A DNA stretch of 64,000 nucleotides, from NCBI RefSeq assembly GCF_021398735.1, contig NZ_CP090349.1, positions 4,979,001 through 5,043,000 of the forward strand, given 5' to 3'. The notes beneath the pieces were generated by a model. It was not told the origin of the DNA. It saw only the letters and a list, made by a program, of their open reading frames with translations, and searched no databases. Shown here in pieces: positions 35,877 to 44,648 of this stretch (the stretch's first letter is position 1; each line of letters begins with the position of its first letter). The stretch is from Methylobacterium oryzae (GTDB taxonomy: Bacteria; Pseudomonadota; Alphaproteobacteria; Rhizobiales; Beijerinckiaceae). The position numbers and the translations under genes are program-made.

Positions 35877-36284
35877 ATGACACTTAGTGACATCGATTTT
35901 CCTACCCCCGGCGAAGGTGACGATTGCCGGGTGGTGCGCGAAATCCTCGATCTCGTCGCCGACAAATGGAGCCTGTATGTCATCGCCACGCTCAAGGATG
36001 GACCAGTTCGGTTCAATGAGCTGCGGCGTCGGATCGACGGGATCTCGCAACGGATGCTGACGATCACCTTGCGCGGACTGGAACGCGACGGCTTGGTCAA
36101 ACGGACACTATTCGCGACTATTCCGCCGCGCGTCGATTATGAGTTGACGGATATGGGGCGGACCCTGTTCGCTCCAGTTATGGCTCTCGTAACTTGGGCG
36201 AACACCAACCAGGGCAGCATCCAACGCGCCCGGGTCCGATATGATGAAGGCCAGGGCGCGCGTGCGGGACAGCCCGCACAGTAG
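35877..36284 (+). CDS. HxlR family transcriptional regulator
   Basis: A 135-residue winged-helix regulator. The HxlR signature is REILDLVADKWSLYVIATLK, then RFNELRRRIDGISQRMLT and LRGLERDGLVKRTLF, ending YELTDMGRTL. Cys 17 (GDDCRVV) precedes the first helix, matching the position of the redox-sensing Cys in YodB-type members. The start ATG 35877 gives family length; an in-frame codon at 35793 adds 28 unrelated residues. Divergent from azoR, the likely target and inducer-detoxifying enzyme. Confidence 0.95.
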   Translation: MTLSDIDFPTPGEGDDCRVVREILDLVADKWSLYVIATLKDGPVRFNELRRRIDGISQRMLTITLRGLERDGLVKRTLFATIPPRVDYELTDMGRTLFAPVMALVTWANTNQGSIQRARVRYDEGQGARAGQPAQ

Positions 36285-36683
36285 CCTGACGCTGACGACG
36301 GCTTCGTCTTTGTTCTTGGGCGAGCCACGCCATCAAGCTGCGCCCTACACCACCAAGAAGTGGCCGCTTTTGGGTTGCGCGGACGGCGACTTGAATGTCT
36401 GTGTTGGGTCGATTGCGGATCGATCACTTCCGGCTCAAGGGCCGAGGTCCCTTCGCCATCCTCCGCGGCCACTTACGCAAGGGCACCTCTTCAATATAAA
36501 ACAATCCTTGTATTTTTCATGATTTCGAGCAGGCGTGATTGCGAAAATAATATTGCAAGATCTTATCTGCGTTCGAATACCGGCCGGATTTGCCTCGTGA
36601 TATAATTGCGCGATCTTATCTGTTAATTTGGAAAAGGTGCGATTTTGCTGTAGGAAAGGCAATCCATAGCTAAGGGAGCCCCT
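36285..36683. other. Intergenic region, AT-rich promoter side
   Basis: No gene. 36355-36440 carries a weak copy of the dispersed repeat (AAGTGGCCGCTTTTGGGT and GTGTTGGGTCGATTGCGG). 36480-36660 is strongly AT-rich (many ATAT and AATATT steps) just before the GGDEF-EAL gene and likely contains its promoter. Confidence 0.5.
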
Positions 36684-38513
36684 GTGTCCCATCCCGATCT
36701 GAGGCTTGTCGAGGCTGTTGATAGTCCGGGAGATGAGGCGCTCCTACGACATGCAAACACGTCGATTTCTGTTCGGGACAACGCCGTAGCTTCGCATGCA
36801 GAGCTCGGCAATAATGCCGGCATCGCCTTCCCAGGCATGGTCGCGACTGAACAGAGTCTTCTGTTCGAAGCCGCTTTGCAGAACATGATCCAGGGCCTGT
36901 GCATGTTCGATGCGCAGGGCCGCCTCGTCGTGTCGAACAGGCGCTATCGCGACATCTTCGGCATCCCGCAGGACATGATCCTCACGGGCATGACCCAGCG
37001 CGATATCTGTGCCTCTTTGGTTGCGCGGGGCCTCTACTCGCCGGGACTCAGTCTCGAGGAGATCGAGCGCAGCACTCAGGACGCGCTGCAATCGATCGAG
37101 CCCGCGCCGATCACGCGCGAACTCACCAACGGACGCACGTTGGCGATCAACTATCGCGTCATGAACGGCGGCGGCTGGGTCTCGACCTTCGAGGATATCA
37201 CCGAGCAGCGGCGGAGCGCGGAGCGCATCGCCTACTTGGCCCACCACGACGCCCTGACCGACCTTGCCAACATCCGGTCGATGCGCCAGGGCTACCGCGA
37301 CCTGGTCGAGGCGCGGGACGACGAACAGCCGCTGCTGGCGATGTTCTACATCGACCTCGACCGCTTCAAATTCGTCAACGACACCTACGGGCACGCGGCC
37401 GGCGACGAGCTCCTGCAGGAGGTCGCCGCGCGGCTGCGGAGGAACACGCGGCGGGGCGACGTCGTGGCCCGCCTCGGCGGCGACGAGTTCGCGCTCGTGC
37501 AGCGCGTGAGTGTCGATGCCGCTGCGACATCGACCGCCCAGCGCCTCGTCAACGTCCTGTCGGAGCCGTTCGATCTCGCGTGCGGCCGCGTCCATACCGG
37601 CGCCAGCATCGGCCTCGCGATCCGCGCGGTCCAGGACCTGGACATGGACCCGCTGCTGCATGATGCCGACCTCGCCCTGCGCCATTCGAAGACCGAGGGG
37701 CGCGGCATCGTCAGCGTCTTCGAAGCCAGCATGTCGGAGGCCTTCGAGGCGCGTCGGCAGATCGAAGCCGACCTCCAGGCCGCGCTGACGGCGGAGCAGT
37801 TCGAGTTGCACTACCAGACCCTCGTCGATGCCCGAGACGGACACGTCGCCTGCGTCGAGGCGCTGGTGCGCTGGTGCCATCCGACACGCGGCCTGCTCCC
37901 ACCGCTGTCCTTCATTCCCCTGGCGGAGGAATCCGGCCTCATCCTGCCCCTCGGCCGCTGGATCCTGAAGCGGGCCTGCCTGGATGCCTTGGCGTGGCCC
38001 GAGACCGTCGATGTCGCCGTCAACGTCTCCAGCGTCCAGATGCGTCAGAAGGGTTTCGGCGCGGAGGTGCTTGCGTTGTTGGCGGAGACCGGCCTGGCCC
38101 CCGCGCGGTTGGAGATCGAGATCACCGAGACCGCGCTGCTGGAGGAGAGCGAGGCGACCCGGGACAATCTCGCCGCGCTCAACGGCGCCGGCATCCGGAT
38201 CGCCATGGACGATTTCGGCACCGGCTACTCGTCTCTGAGCTACCTGCGCCGGTTCCCGATCGACAAGATCAAGATCGACCGCTCGTTCATGAGCGAGGCC
38301 GAGACAAGCCCCGACGCGCGCGCCATCATCCGGGCCGTGGCCGGCCTGGGCGTCAGCCTGGGCATCACCACGGTGGTCGAGGGCATCGAGACGGCGCAGC
38401 AGCTGGAACTCGCCCGGGCCGAGGGCGTCGGGCAGGTCCAGGGCTACCTCCTGAGCCGGCCGCAGCCGCACGCGGCGCTGTCGAGAACAGGTCTTCCGAA
38501 GCACGTCTGGTGA
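36684..38513 (+). CDS. PAS-GGDEF-EAL cyclic-di-GMP enzyme
   Basis: A 609-residue cytoplasmic protein. A PAS domain of the PAS_7 type (about 60-175, MIQGLCMFDAQGRLVVSNRR) precedes GGDEF (about 185-345) with intact active site GGDEF at 265-269 and inhibitory site RRGD just upstream, and then EAL (about 355-600) with VEALVRW (EAL at 392-394), ITETALLEE, DDFGTGYSSL and KIDRSF. Both halves keep catalytic residues, so it could make or degrade c-di-GMP depending on the PAS signal. Start is GTG 36684. The AT-rich upstream region recalls those of the chemoreceptor genes. Confidence 0.96.
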   Translation: MSHPDLRLVEAVDSPGDEALLRHANTSISVRDNAVASHAELGNNAGIAFPGMVATEQSLLFEAALQNMIQGLCMFDAQGRLVVSNRRYRDIFGIPQDMILTGMTQRDICASLVARGLYSPGLSLEEIERSTQDALQSIEPAPITRELTNGRTLAINYRVMNGGGWVSTFEDITEQRRSAERIAYLAHHDALTDLANIRSMRQGYRDLVEARDDEQPLLAMFYIDLDRFKFVNDTYGHAAGDELLQEVAARLRRNTRRGDVVARLGGDEFALVQRVSVDAAATSTAQRLVNVLSEPFDLACGRVHTGASIGLAIRAVQDLDMDPLLHDADLALRHSKTEGRGIVSVFEASMSEAFEARRQIEADLQAALTAEQFELHYQTLVDARDGHVACVEALVRWCHPTRGLLPPLSFIPLAEESGLILPLGRWILKRACLDALAWPETVDVAVNVSSVQMRQKGFGAEVLALLAETGLAPARLEIEITETALLEESEATRDNLAALNGAGIRIAMDDFGTGYSSLSYLRRFPIDKIKIDRSFMSEAETSPDARAIIRAVAGLGVSLGITTVVEGIETAQQLELARAEGVGQVQGYLLSRPQPHAALSRTGLPKHVW

Positions 38514-38602
38514 GCCGTGCGGTCATCATCGAGACCGCAAAGGCCTAAATGGGCGGGAACGGCGCGGCCCCCGCTGAGAAGGTCAATACCGAAGCCGCCG
38601 TG

Positions 38603-39637
38603 CTAGGCGCCGTCCGGATCGAAGGCAATTATCACCGGGCGGAACGCGTTGACGAGATCGGCGTCTAACCGGCCGGTCATCGATTGCACGATGCTGTAAG
38701 CCTCTCGACCCGTCATCGCCGGCCGGTACGGGCGCCGCTCGATGAGCGCACCGTAGATGTCGCAGATCGTCACCAGCCGCACCAGGTCGGGGATCTCCGG
38801 CGCCCTCAGGCCGTCCGGGTAGCCTGAGCCGTCGAGCATCTCGTGATGCGACCGCACGACCTGCAACACCTCCTGCGAGAAGCCGCTGTCCACCAACATC
38901 TCGTAGCCGATGGCCGCGTGCATGCGCATCACCGTCATCTCCGGCTCGGTCAGTCGACCCGGCTTGTTGAGGATCGACAGGGGAATCTTCGTCTTCCCGA
39001 CATCGTGCACCAGAGCCGCCTTTGTCAGCCTGGAGCTGTCAAAATCATGGAGCCCCAACTCGATCGCGAACGCGGCAGAGAGGCCGGCGACGATCAGGCA
39101 GTGCTGCTGCGTTGCCTCGTCGAAGCGCCGTACGGCGCTGATCCAATCGCGGATGCCGCATTGCTGTACCGCGCGCATGACCAGTTCGGCGCCGGTGCTC
39201 GCTAGCTCCGGCGTGACCGCCCGGCCGGAGAAGAAGGTCTGAACGAAGAAGAGCCGTGCTGCGGCCGCCAGCTCCGTCGCGATAGCAGAGCCACCCTGAT
39301 CCTGAAGCTGCTCGATCGTCTCTCGCATCAGCTCGATCGCCGATGTGGCTGAGAGAGTATCGTCGGCACTGAGCAGCCGCGCCTGTGCCTCGGCACGAGC
39401 GGCGTTGCCGTGGATCAGGAACAGGAACGGCGCGCCCGCTGCGCGTACCGGCTTCAGAAGCCGTTTGAAGCGCACGATCGCGTCCGAGGTGAGCTGTGCC
39501 ACGTCGCCTATGATCAGGTCGGGCACAACTGCCGGTTCCACTTCGGCGTAGAGGTCGTGGATCGAGCAGTGTCGTGTCGAACCGAGGTCGCGGGCGAGGC
39601 GCCCGGACCGGGACAGATCGTCGGAGATCAACAACAC
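38603..39637 (-). CDS. HD-GYP phosphodiesterase with receiver-like N-terminus (module copy C)
   Basis: About 344 residues from GTG 39637, which has AGGGG five bases upstream and aligns with the paralogue at 51294-52358; an in-frame start at 39739 would overlap the small gene. The N-terminal ~100 residues are receiver-like (VLLISDDLSRSGRLARDLG, DLIIGDVAQL). The C-terminal HD-GYP domain has HDVGKTKIPLSILNKPGRLT and HHEMLDGSGYPDGL, all key metal and GYP residues. It should hydrolyse c-di-GMP. Last gene of a minus-strand operon after a small helical protein and a truncated PAS chemoreceptor. Confidence 0.93.
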   Translation of the reverse strand: MLLISDDLSRSGRLARDLGSTRHCSIHDLYAEVEPAVVPDLIIGDVAQLTSDAIVRFKRLLKPVRAAGAPFLFLIHGNAARAEAQARLLSADDTLSATSAIELMRETIEQLQDQGGSAIATELAAAARLFFVQTFFSGRAVTPELASTGAELVMRAVQQCGIRDWISAVRRFDEATQQHCLIVAGLSAAFAIELGLHDFDSSRLTKAALVHDVGKTKIPLSILNKPGRLTEPEMTVMRMHAAIGYEMLVDSGFSQEVLQVVRSHHEMLDGSGYPDGLRAPEIPDLVRLVTICDIYGALIERRPYRPAMTGREAYSIVQSMTGRLDADLVNAFRPVIIAFDPDGA

Positions 39638-39675
39638 TGCGCCCCTGTGCTTCCCCCTCGCAAACGCTGGGATTG

Positions 39676-39984
39676 TCAGGCGTTGGCCGGAAACCGCTGC
39701 GCCGTACCGGCGAGCCTCTCGACCGCACCGACGAGGCACCGCAGCGCTTCACACGTTGCCGGATCCAACAGGCCGACCTCGGTCAGCGATCGATCCAGCC
39801 CGTCGAGGGCACCCTGGAACGCACGGCTCAGCTCCAGAAGCCTCTCACTGCCTGCATGGATGTACGGCACCCGCGAGCCGAGATGCTCCCCGCGCGCGTG
39901 TGCGGCTGCCAGATCGGCACTCAGGCGCCCAAACTGGCTCAAGCTGGAAGGCCGGATCGGAAGTCGTATCGAGGAAGTTGCCGT
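39676..39984 (-). pseudogene. Small helical module protein, start lost (copy C)
   Basis: Homologous to the protein at 52406-52759: LPIRPSSLSQFGRLSADLAA, then AHARGEHLGSR and SERLLELSRAFQGALDGLD, ending AQRFPANA. The frame is open to the stop at 39676. The first codons are missing: the sequence joins directly to the remnant of a PAS domain upstream, and the only start codon is a TTG at 39942. It may still be made as an 88-residue form, but the original start has been lost by deletion. Confidence 0.6.
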
Positions 39985-39988
39985 TGGC

Positions 39989-40459
39989 CTACAGGATCGT
40001 GCCGGTCGGATCGAAGGCGATCACCGCCTGCGACCGGTGCAGCGCCGCGATCTGACCGGCATAGTCGAGCATCTGCAGCTTCTGCGCCGTGACGTCGGAC
40101 GCGACTTTGACCACCTTCACGACGCGGCCGGAGCGGTCGAGCACCGGGTTGTAGCTCGCCTGGACCCAGACGTACCGGCCGCCCTGGGCGATCCGCTTGA
40201 ACTCGGCGACCTGATGGGTGCCCTGCCGCAGGGCGTCCCAGAAGGCGTGGTACGCGGGTGTCTCCCGATGCGCCGCCTCCACGAACAGGGCGTGGCGCTG
40301 GCCCCGGATGTCGGGCAGGGCGTAGCCCATCATCGTCAGGAAATTGGCGTTGGCCGTGATGATGGTGCCGTCCGGCTCGAACTCGATGACGGCCTGAGAC
40401 CGGTCGAGGGCGTCGAATGTGAATGAAATATCCCTACGTGCGCCCCCAATACCGAACAT
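39989..40459 (-). pseudogene. PAS-PAS chemoreceptor truncated after first PAS
   Basis: 156 codons. The N-terminal sequence (DRSQAVIEFEPDGTIITANA, then FLTMMGYALPDIRGQRHALF and VVKVASDVTAQKLQMLDYAG) is a complete PAS typical of soluble PAS-PAS-MCP receptors. A second PAS begins (RSQAVIAFDPTGTIL) but stops at TAG where Thr is expected; the next codons still read AN-NFL, the family continuation. Then the sequence runs straight into the small module gene, so the rest of PAS2 and the whole MCP domain are deleted. It may still be translated as a lone PAS protein. Upstream DNA is AT-rich. Confidence 0.7.
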
Positions 40460-41107
40460 GACTTCCCCCGAAGCGGATTATAATTTTTGTAGCGATGTAC
40501 GTCGAAGAACGCTTTGCTTAGAAAGCGTCGACCGAGAATGAATATTTTGTTGACATGAAGATTGCGTACAATATTAAATTAGCGATTAAGGATGGCCGAC
40601 CTGCTCCTTGGTAAATTCTAACATCAGTATAGCGTCAATCAAAAGCGATGCGTGATAAGGCAAAATCATCTAGTAATTGTGCATTTATACTCAGTTCGCC
40701 ATATAAGAGAATTTCCGGATTTCAGCAGAGATTGGTCATATCTTGGGTTGACTGTCACCTGCCAGATTAAAATCAAAGTTGAATTGCCGTGAGTTGTGCT
40801 TTTTGTCGCAAATGGGCCTCTGACCGAGCAAAGGCTCAGAACCCATTGAAGAGGGGCTATGCCGCTCGGCATGTTTGGGGCGAGCGACTGCCGTCCCTTT
40901 CCGACCCGAAGTTGCCAGTCGGCCGAGGAGTGACCGCTTTCGGGAAGCACCGCCTACTTTCCGGACGGCTGGGTCGGGTCGCAAGCAGAAGGACCGCTCA
41001 GGGTGGGTTTCTGCCTGTCTGGTTTCGAGCGGATTAGCGGTGAAGCAGACATCGCCGTCGAGCTCGACCCACGATACCTACGGCAGTTGGAACTTCAGGA
41101 TATCGCT
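40460..41107. other. Intergenic region, AT-rich then repeat
   Basis: 40460-40790 is AT-rich and without a gene; it likely carries the promoter of the PAS remnant operon. 40928-41055 holds a good copy of the dispersed repeat. Nothing else is supported. Confidence 0.55.
40928..41055 (+). repeat. Copy of dispersed intergenic repeat
   Basis: Contains GAGTGACCGCTTTCGGGAAG, CGGCTGGGTCGGGTCGCAAG, AGGACCGCTCAGGGTGGGTT and AAGCAGACATCGCC in order. One of the two best copies, closely parallel to 51145-51290. Confidence 0.65.
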
Positions 41108-41740
41108 TCAGCGCGCCGCACCCGGCTCGTGGATCGGGCAGCGGTTGAACCGCTCGCGGAACCCGGCCGAATGCCTGTAGGGGGCGTTGCGGGCGCGGTT
41201 GATGTTACCGAGGGGGCGGTGAGCTGCAAGGCCGGTCCAGACGCTGAAGCGCATCTCCTCGTCTACCGCCTGCACCCGGGCGGGGTCCCAACTGTCCTGC
41301 GGCTGAACCCGGACAACCCCAACCCGCTGGAACGGTGTCTCGTCCTCCTTCCACTCCATCGTCGGGTCCTCGACCGGCTGGCGTTCGAGGTCGCGGCAGA
41401 GTTGGACCCGGAACTCCCATTCGCCGGTAATGCCGATCATTTCAGACTGCACCGTCTCGCGAATGGCGTTCGGGCGGCCGGAGGCATCGATCTCAGTGCC
41501 GGTGAGGGCGGTCAAAGCCGGAGCGACGGGGGCCAGCGAGAACTTGGCGATGTAGTCGCCGTACCGGAACGGGGTCAGGCTGTAGTAGGTCTCGCCGAGC
41601 GGATCGACATTGGGCGCGCCGCCCAGCGAACCGATGGTGGGGCTGTCGATGCCCACCGCATGCAGAGCCTTGTTGCTGCTTGATGGTCTGCCCTTCGTCC
41701 GGCGTCACCGCCTCGACGTCAGGAGCGTATCGCACCGGTG
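41108..41740 (-). pseudogene. Catalase-family protein, internally deleted
   Basis: A short N-terminal part (RYAPDVEAVTPDEGQTIKQQ) matches the start of the intact catalase-like gene at 41991-43073. It joins, out of frame, to a C-terminal part reading LHAVGIDSPTIGSLGG, then YYSLTPFRYGDYIAKFSLAP and AAHRPLGNINRARNAPYR. About 155 codons in between are gone, including the heme-facing N-terminal region. The C-terminal end is nevertheless open for 182 codons. It lies back to back with its intact paralogue, a likely old duplication. Confidence 0.8.
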
Positions 41741-41990
41741 ATCGCAAGGTCTGTCTCCCGCTGGCGGCCAGGACAGAACACCCGCTCCCCCGGCCACGTT
41801 CCGGGTTGTGCGACATTCAATCGCCCATGAACGAGGTGTGGAACGGCAGGAGGCCGGCGCGGCTTGTCGGCAGTGCGGTCTTTCTCTCCGCCTAGGCACG
41901 GCCGCGATCCGGCGGCCTTCGGACCCCGCGTCCCGATCCCAGCCTTCGTCAAACCATCCTGCAGGCGGACGACACGTCGAGGATACGCCG

Positions 41991-43073
41991 ATGACATTCC
42001 TTCGCTACGCCCCCGACGTCGAGACGCCCGCTCCGGACGAGCAGAAGTCCATCGACGGCATCATCCAGGGGATGACGCAGCAGTCGCAGGTGGTGGAGAA
42101 GCGCGAGCACCACGCGGTACGCGCGAGCCACGCCAAGAGCTCCGCCTGCGTCGTCGGGGATCTGGTCGTTCCGGAGAACCTGCCCCCGGAACTCGCGCAG
42201 GGCCTGTTCGCCAAGCCTGGAACGTACAAGATGGCCGTGCGCTTCGCGCAGGGCCCAGGCGAGACCCTCGGTGACCGGGTGTCCACGCACCGCGGCATGT
42301 CGATCAAGGTCTTCGGGGTGCCGGGCGAGAAGCTGCCTGGGCACGACGTCGACACCCAGGACTTCGTGCTGGCCACCGGTACGACCTTCCCGTCGGGCAC
42401 GGCGGCGGGCTTCCTGCGCGACGGCACGGTCATCGGGAAATCGACGGGCCTGCCGGAGGGCGTGAAGAGCGTCGTCGCGGCCACGGCGCGCAACCTCAAC
42501 CGGGTTCTGCACGCGTTCGGCACGGAGAGCGCCATGGCCGATTTCCTCGGCCATCCCTACAGCCACCCGCTCGCCGACAGCTACTTCAGTCAGGCCCCGA
42601 TGCGGTTCGGCGACTACGTCGCCAAGATCGGGGCGGTCCCGGCTTCGCCCGCCCAACGTAACCTCGCCGAATGGCGCCTTGATCCACACTGGGACGAGGA
42701 CGGTTTCCGTCACGCGGCCGCGGCCTTCTTCCGCGACAACGAGGTGGTCTACGAGTTAAAGGCGCAGCTTTGGGCGGATTCCGAGCGCCAGCCCATCGAG
42801 GATGCCTCGGTCGACTGGCCGGTCGCGATCAGCTCGTACCGCACGGTGGCGACGCTCCGCCTGCCCCAGCAGGATGCCTACTCCCCTAAGCGGGTTCACT
42901 ACTTCGACGAGGTGATGACCTTCCGCCCCGCGCACAGCCTCACGGCGCACCAGCCGCTCGGTTCGGTGATGCGGGCGCGGCTTCAGGTCTACCGGGCGCT
43001 GAGCGATTTCCGCCACCGGGAGAACGGCGTCACCGCCGAGAACACCGCATCGCCGGAGAGCATTCCGGCCTGA
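41991..43073 (+). CDS. Catalase family (SrpA-like) protein
   Basis: A 360-residue protein of the short heme-catalase-like family. The proximal catalytic His is in AVRASHAKSSACVVGDLVV, then RFAQGPGETLGDRVSTHRGM, PGHDVDTQDFVLATGTTFPS and the C-terminal LTAHQPLGSVMRARLQVYRA. It lacks the C-terminal flavodoxin-like domain of large catalases and has no signal peptide. A role in peroxide handling is inferred; such proteins are often peroxidases or lipid peroxide enzymes. Start ATG 41991. Beside a deleted paralogue and followed by a long-loop hairpin. Confidence 0.92.
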   Translation: MTFLRYAPDVETPAPDEQKSIDGIIQGMTQQSQVVEKREHHAVRASHAKSSACVVGDLVVPENLPPELAQGLFAKPGTYKMAVRFAQGPGETLGDRVSTHRGMSIKVFGVPGEKLPGHDVDTQDFVLATGTTFPSGTAAGFLRDGTVIGKSTGLPEGVKSVVAATARNLNRVLHAFGTESAMADFLGHPYSHPLADSYFSQAPMRFGDYVAKIGAVPASPAQRNLAEWRLDPHWDEDGFRHAAAAFFRDNEVVYELKAQLWADSERQPIEDASVDWPVAISSYRTVATLRLPQQDAYSPKRVHYFDEVMTFRPAHSLTAHQPLGSVMRARLQVYRALSDFRHRENGVTAENTASPESIPA

Positions 43074-43083
43074 GGCCGCCTCC

Positions 43084-43136
43084 TTCAGCGTCCCGAATGG
43101 ACCGACAGCAGTCCCATCAACCTGAGGGACGCTGAA
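43084..43136 (+). terminator. Inverted repeat after catalase-like gene
   Basis: Perfect 11-base arms TTCAGCGTCCC / GGGACGCTGAA with a 31-base loop, starting 10 bases after the stop codon. No T-run. Position suggests transcript end or stabilisation. Confidence 0.45.
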
Positions 43137-43470
43137 AGCCTCGACGGTTTCAGGAGGGGCTTCGGCCTCGGCACGACGGAGGCGGGACCAGCTACGTGGC
43201 TTGCGCCTTCGGATGGCGCCTTTTACCGAAATTATCTGTACTTTACGGCATATTTGCAAGCAACGGCCGCACAACATACGATTACCAACAACTGGATGGC
43301 AGTCTTACGGGAAGAATTTTACCTGAGGCTTGATCAACGATCCAGCCGACGCGTCCTTTGCGCGCATTGCGGGGAGCGAGACGATGGCCCTCGACACCGC
43401 CAGGGTGGCCGAGACTCGATTGTGCGCTAACTCGTCGTCGAGCCTGTCGCCAACGGGCGGGGGACGATCC
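43137..43470. other. Intergenic region before cupin gene
   Basis: No gene or repeat copy is supported. A short AT-richer stretch at 43220-43330 may hold the cupin promoter. Confidence 0.45.
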
Positions 43471-43965
43471 ATGACCAAACGCCTTCGGACCATCGCCACC
43501 GGTTTCGCGGCCTTGATCGCCAGCACGGGCGCGGGCCTCGCGCAGGACCATGGGACGCACGGCGCGGTTGCGCTGCCGGATGCCGCGAGCGCGACCTACC
43601 AACCGGGACCGCCGAACCTACCGAAGGGCACGCAGATCAGCATGGTCTCAGGCGATCCGAGCAAGCCCGGCCCCTTTGTCCTGCGGGTGAAGTTTCCCGC
43701 CAACACGGTCATCGCGCCCCATACTCATTCCGAAGCCGAGACGCTGACGATCCTCTCGGGCTCGATCTATCACGAGCACGGCACGACCATCGACAAGGCG
43801 AGAGGCAAGGAGCTGCGCGCGGGCGGGTTCGTGTTCCTGCCCAAGGACATGCCGCATTCGCTCTGGACCAGCGAGCAGCCGGTAGAGCTTCAGGTGAATG
43901 GCTTTGGGCCCTTCGGGCTGAACTACATCAATCCCGCTGACGACCCGAGCAAGTCGGTTCAGTAG
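43471..43965 (+). CDS. Secreted cupin domain protein
   Basis: A 164-residue periplasmic cupin. Residues 1-24 are a signal peptide ending GAGLAQ. The cupin barrel has motif 1 in VIAPHTHSEAETLTILSGSI, supplying two His and a Glu for metal, and motif 2 in GGFVFLPKDMPHSLW with the third His. The N-terminal mature region has a His pair (DHGTHG). Similar proteins occur in oxidative-stress and volatile-compound loci. Substrate unknown. Start ATG 43471, where the signal peptide begins; the longer frame to 43330 is not supported. Confidence 0.9.
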   Translation: MTKRLRTIATGFAALIASTGAGLAQDHGTHGAVALPDAASATYQPGPPNLPKGTQISMVSGDPSKPGPFVLRVKFPANTVIAPHTHSEAETLTILSGSIYHEHGTTIDKARGKELRAGGFVFLPKDMPHSLWTSEQPVELQVNGFGPFGLNYINPADDPSKSVQ

Positions 43966-44144
43966 ATCTGAACCCTCGTACCAAACGCCTCATCCGAGGT
44001 GCCCGCTACGACGGACACTGCGCCCGCAATGGCCCCTCTGTCGTGTTGAGGAGGCGCCGCTGTTCGGCCGCGTCGAGGAGTCGGAGTAGACTGCAGATCC
44101 GTGCCCTGTCCTCCCGTCCATCTGCGCCGGCCTGATACCGTCTA

Positions 44145-44225
44145 CTCAGGGTGGAAAGCGGGCAGTCTGGTTCCGGAGGATCAGAACAGAGAAGCGGCCA
44201 TCGCCATCGCGCGCTTGGCCGTCCT
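44145..44225 (+). repeat. Weak copy of dispersed intergenic repeat
   Basis: Contains CTCAGGGTGGAAAGCGGGC, TCTGGTTCCGGA and AGAGAAGCGGCCATCGCC, matching the right half of the family. Confidence 0.4.
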
Positions 44226-44261
44226 TTCCCTGCGAACTGGAAGGTCTGCCGTTCGGATCAA

Positions 44262-44639
44262 TCAGGCCGCGAACTGCCGCAGCGCCCGGGTCACCTCGTC
44301 CCGCTTGTACGGCTTGGAGAAGAACACGCCGCGCACCGGGAGATCCTCGGGCGTGGGACGGTGCTTACCCGAGATGATGATTAGTTCGATGGGCGGCCAG
44401 CGGTCACGGATCATGGCCGCGAGCTTCATCCCGTCGACGCCGCCGGGCATGTCGATGTCCGTGAACACCACCCGGATGTCGAGGCGGTTCTCCAGGATGC
44501 GCACCGCCTCGTCGGCGCTGCGAGCCTCGACCACGTCGAACCCCGCCATCTCGACGAGATCGACCGCCATCATGCGCTGAAGGGGCTCGTCCTCGACCAC
44601 GAGGATCACGGCGGAGGCCGCTGGCATCGCTTGTCCCAT
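44262..44639 (-). CDS. Single-domain response regulator (HWE kinase partner)
   Basis: A 125-residue receiver. Acidic pair EDE (residues 16-18), phospho-Asp in VVFTDIDMPGGVDGMKLA, Ser in IIISGKH and Lys in FFSKPYKRDE. The stop is preceded by KP-type Lys region as usual. No output domain. It starts nine bases after the HWE kinase stop in the same operon, so it is the likely phosphoacceptor. Stand-alone receivers with HWE kinases are common in alphaproteobacterial light and stress pathways. Confidence 0.95.
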   Translation of the reverse strand: MGQAMPAASAVILVVEDEPLQRMMAVDLVEMAGFDVVEARSADEAVRILENRLDIRVVFTDIDMPGGVDGMKLAAMIRDRWPPIELIIISGKHRPTPEDLPVRGVFFSKPYKRDEVTRALRQFAA

Positions 44640-44648
44640 GACGGCTTC

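Noticed and set aside
36744..38504. 586-codon frame opposite the GGDEF-EAL gene
   Set aside because: Antisense shadow; the sense strand has intact GGDEF and EAL motifs.
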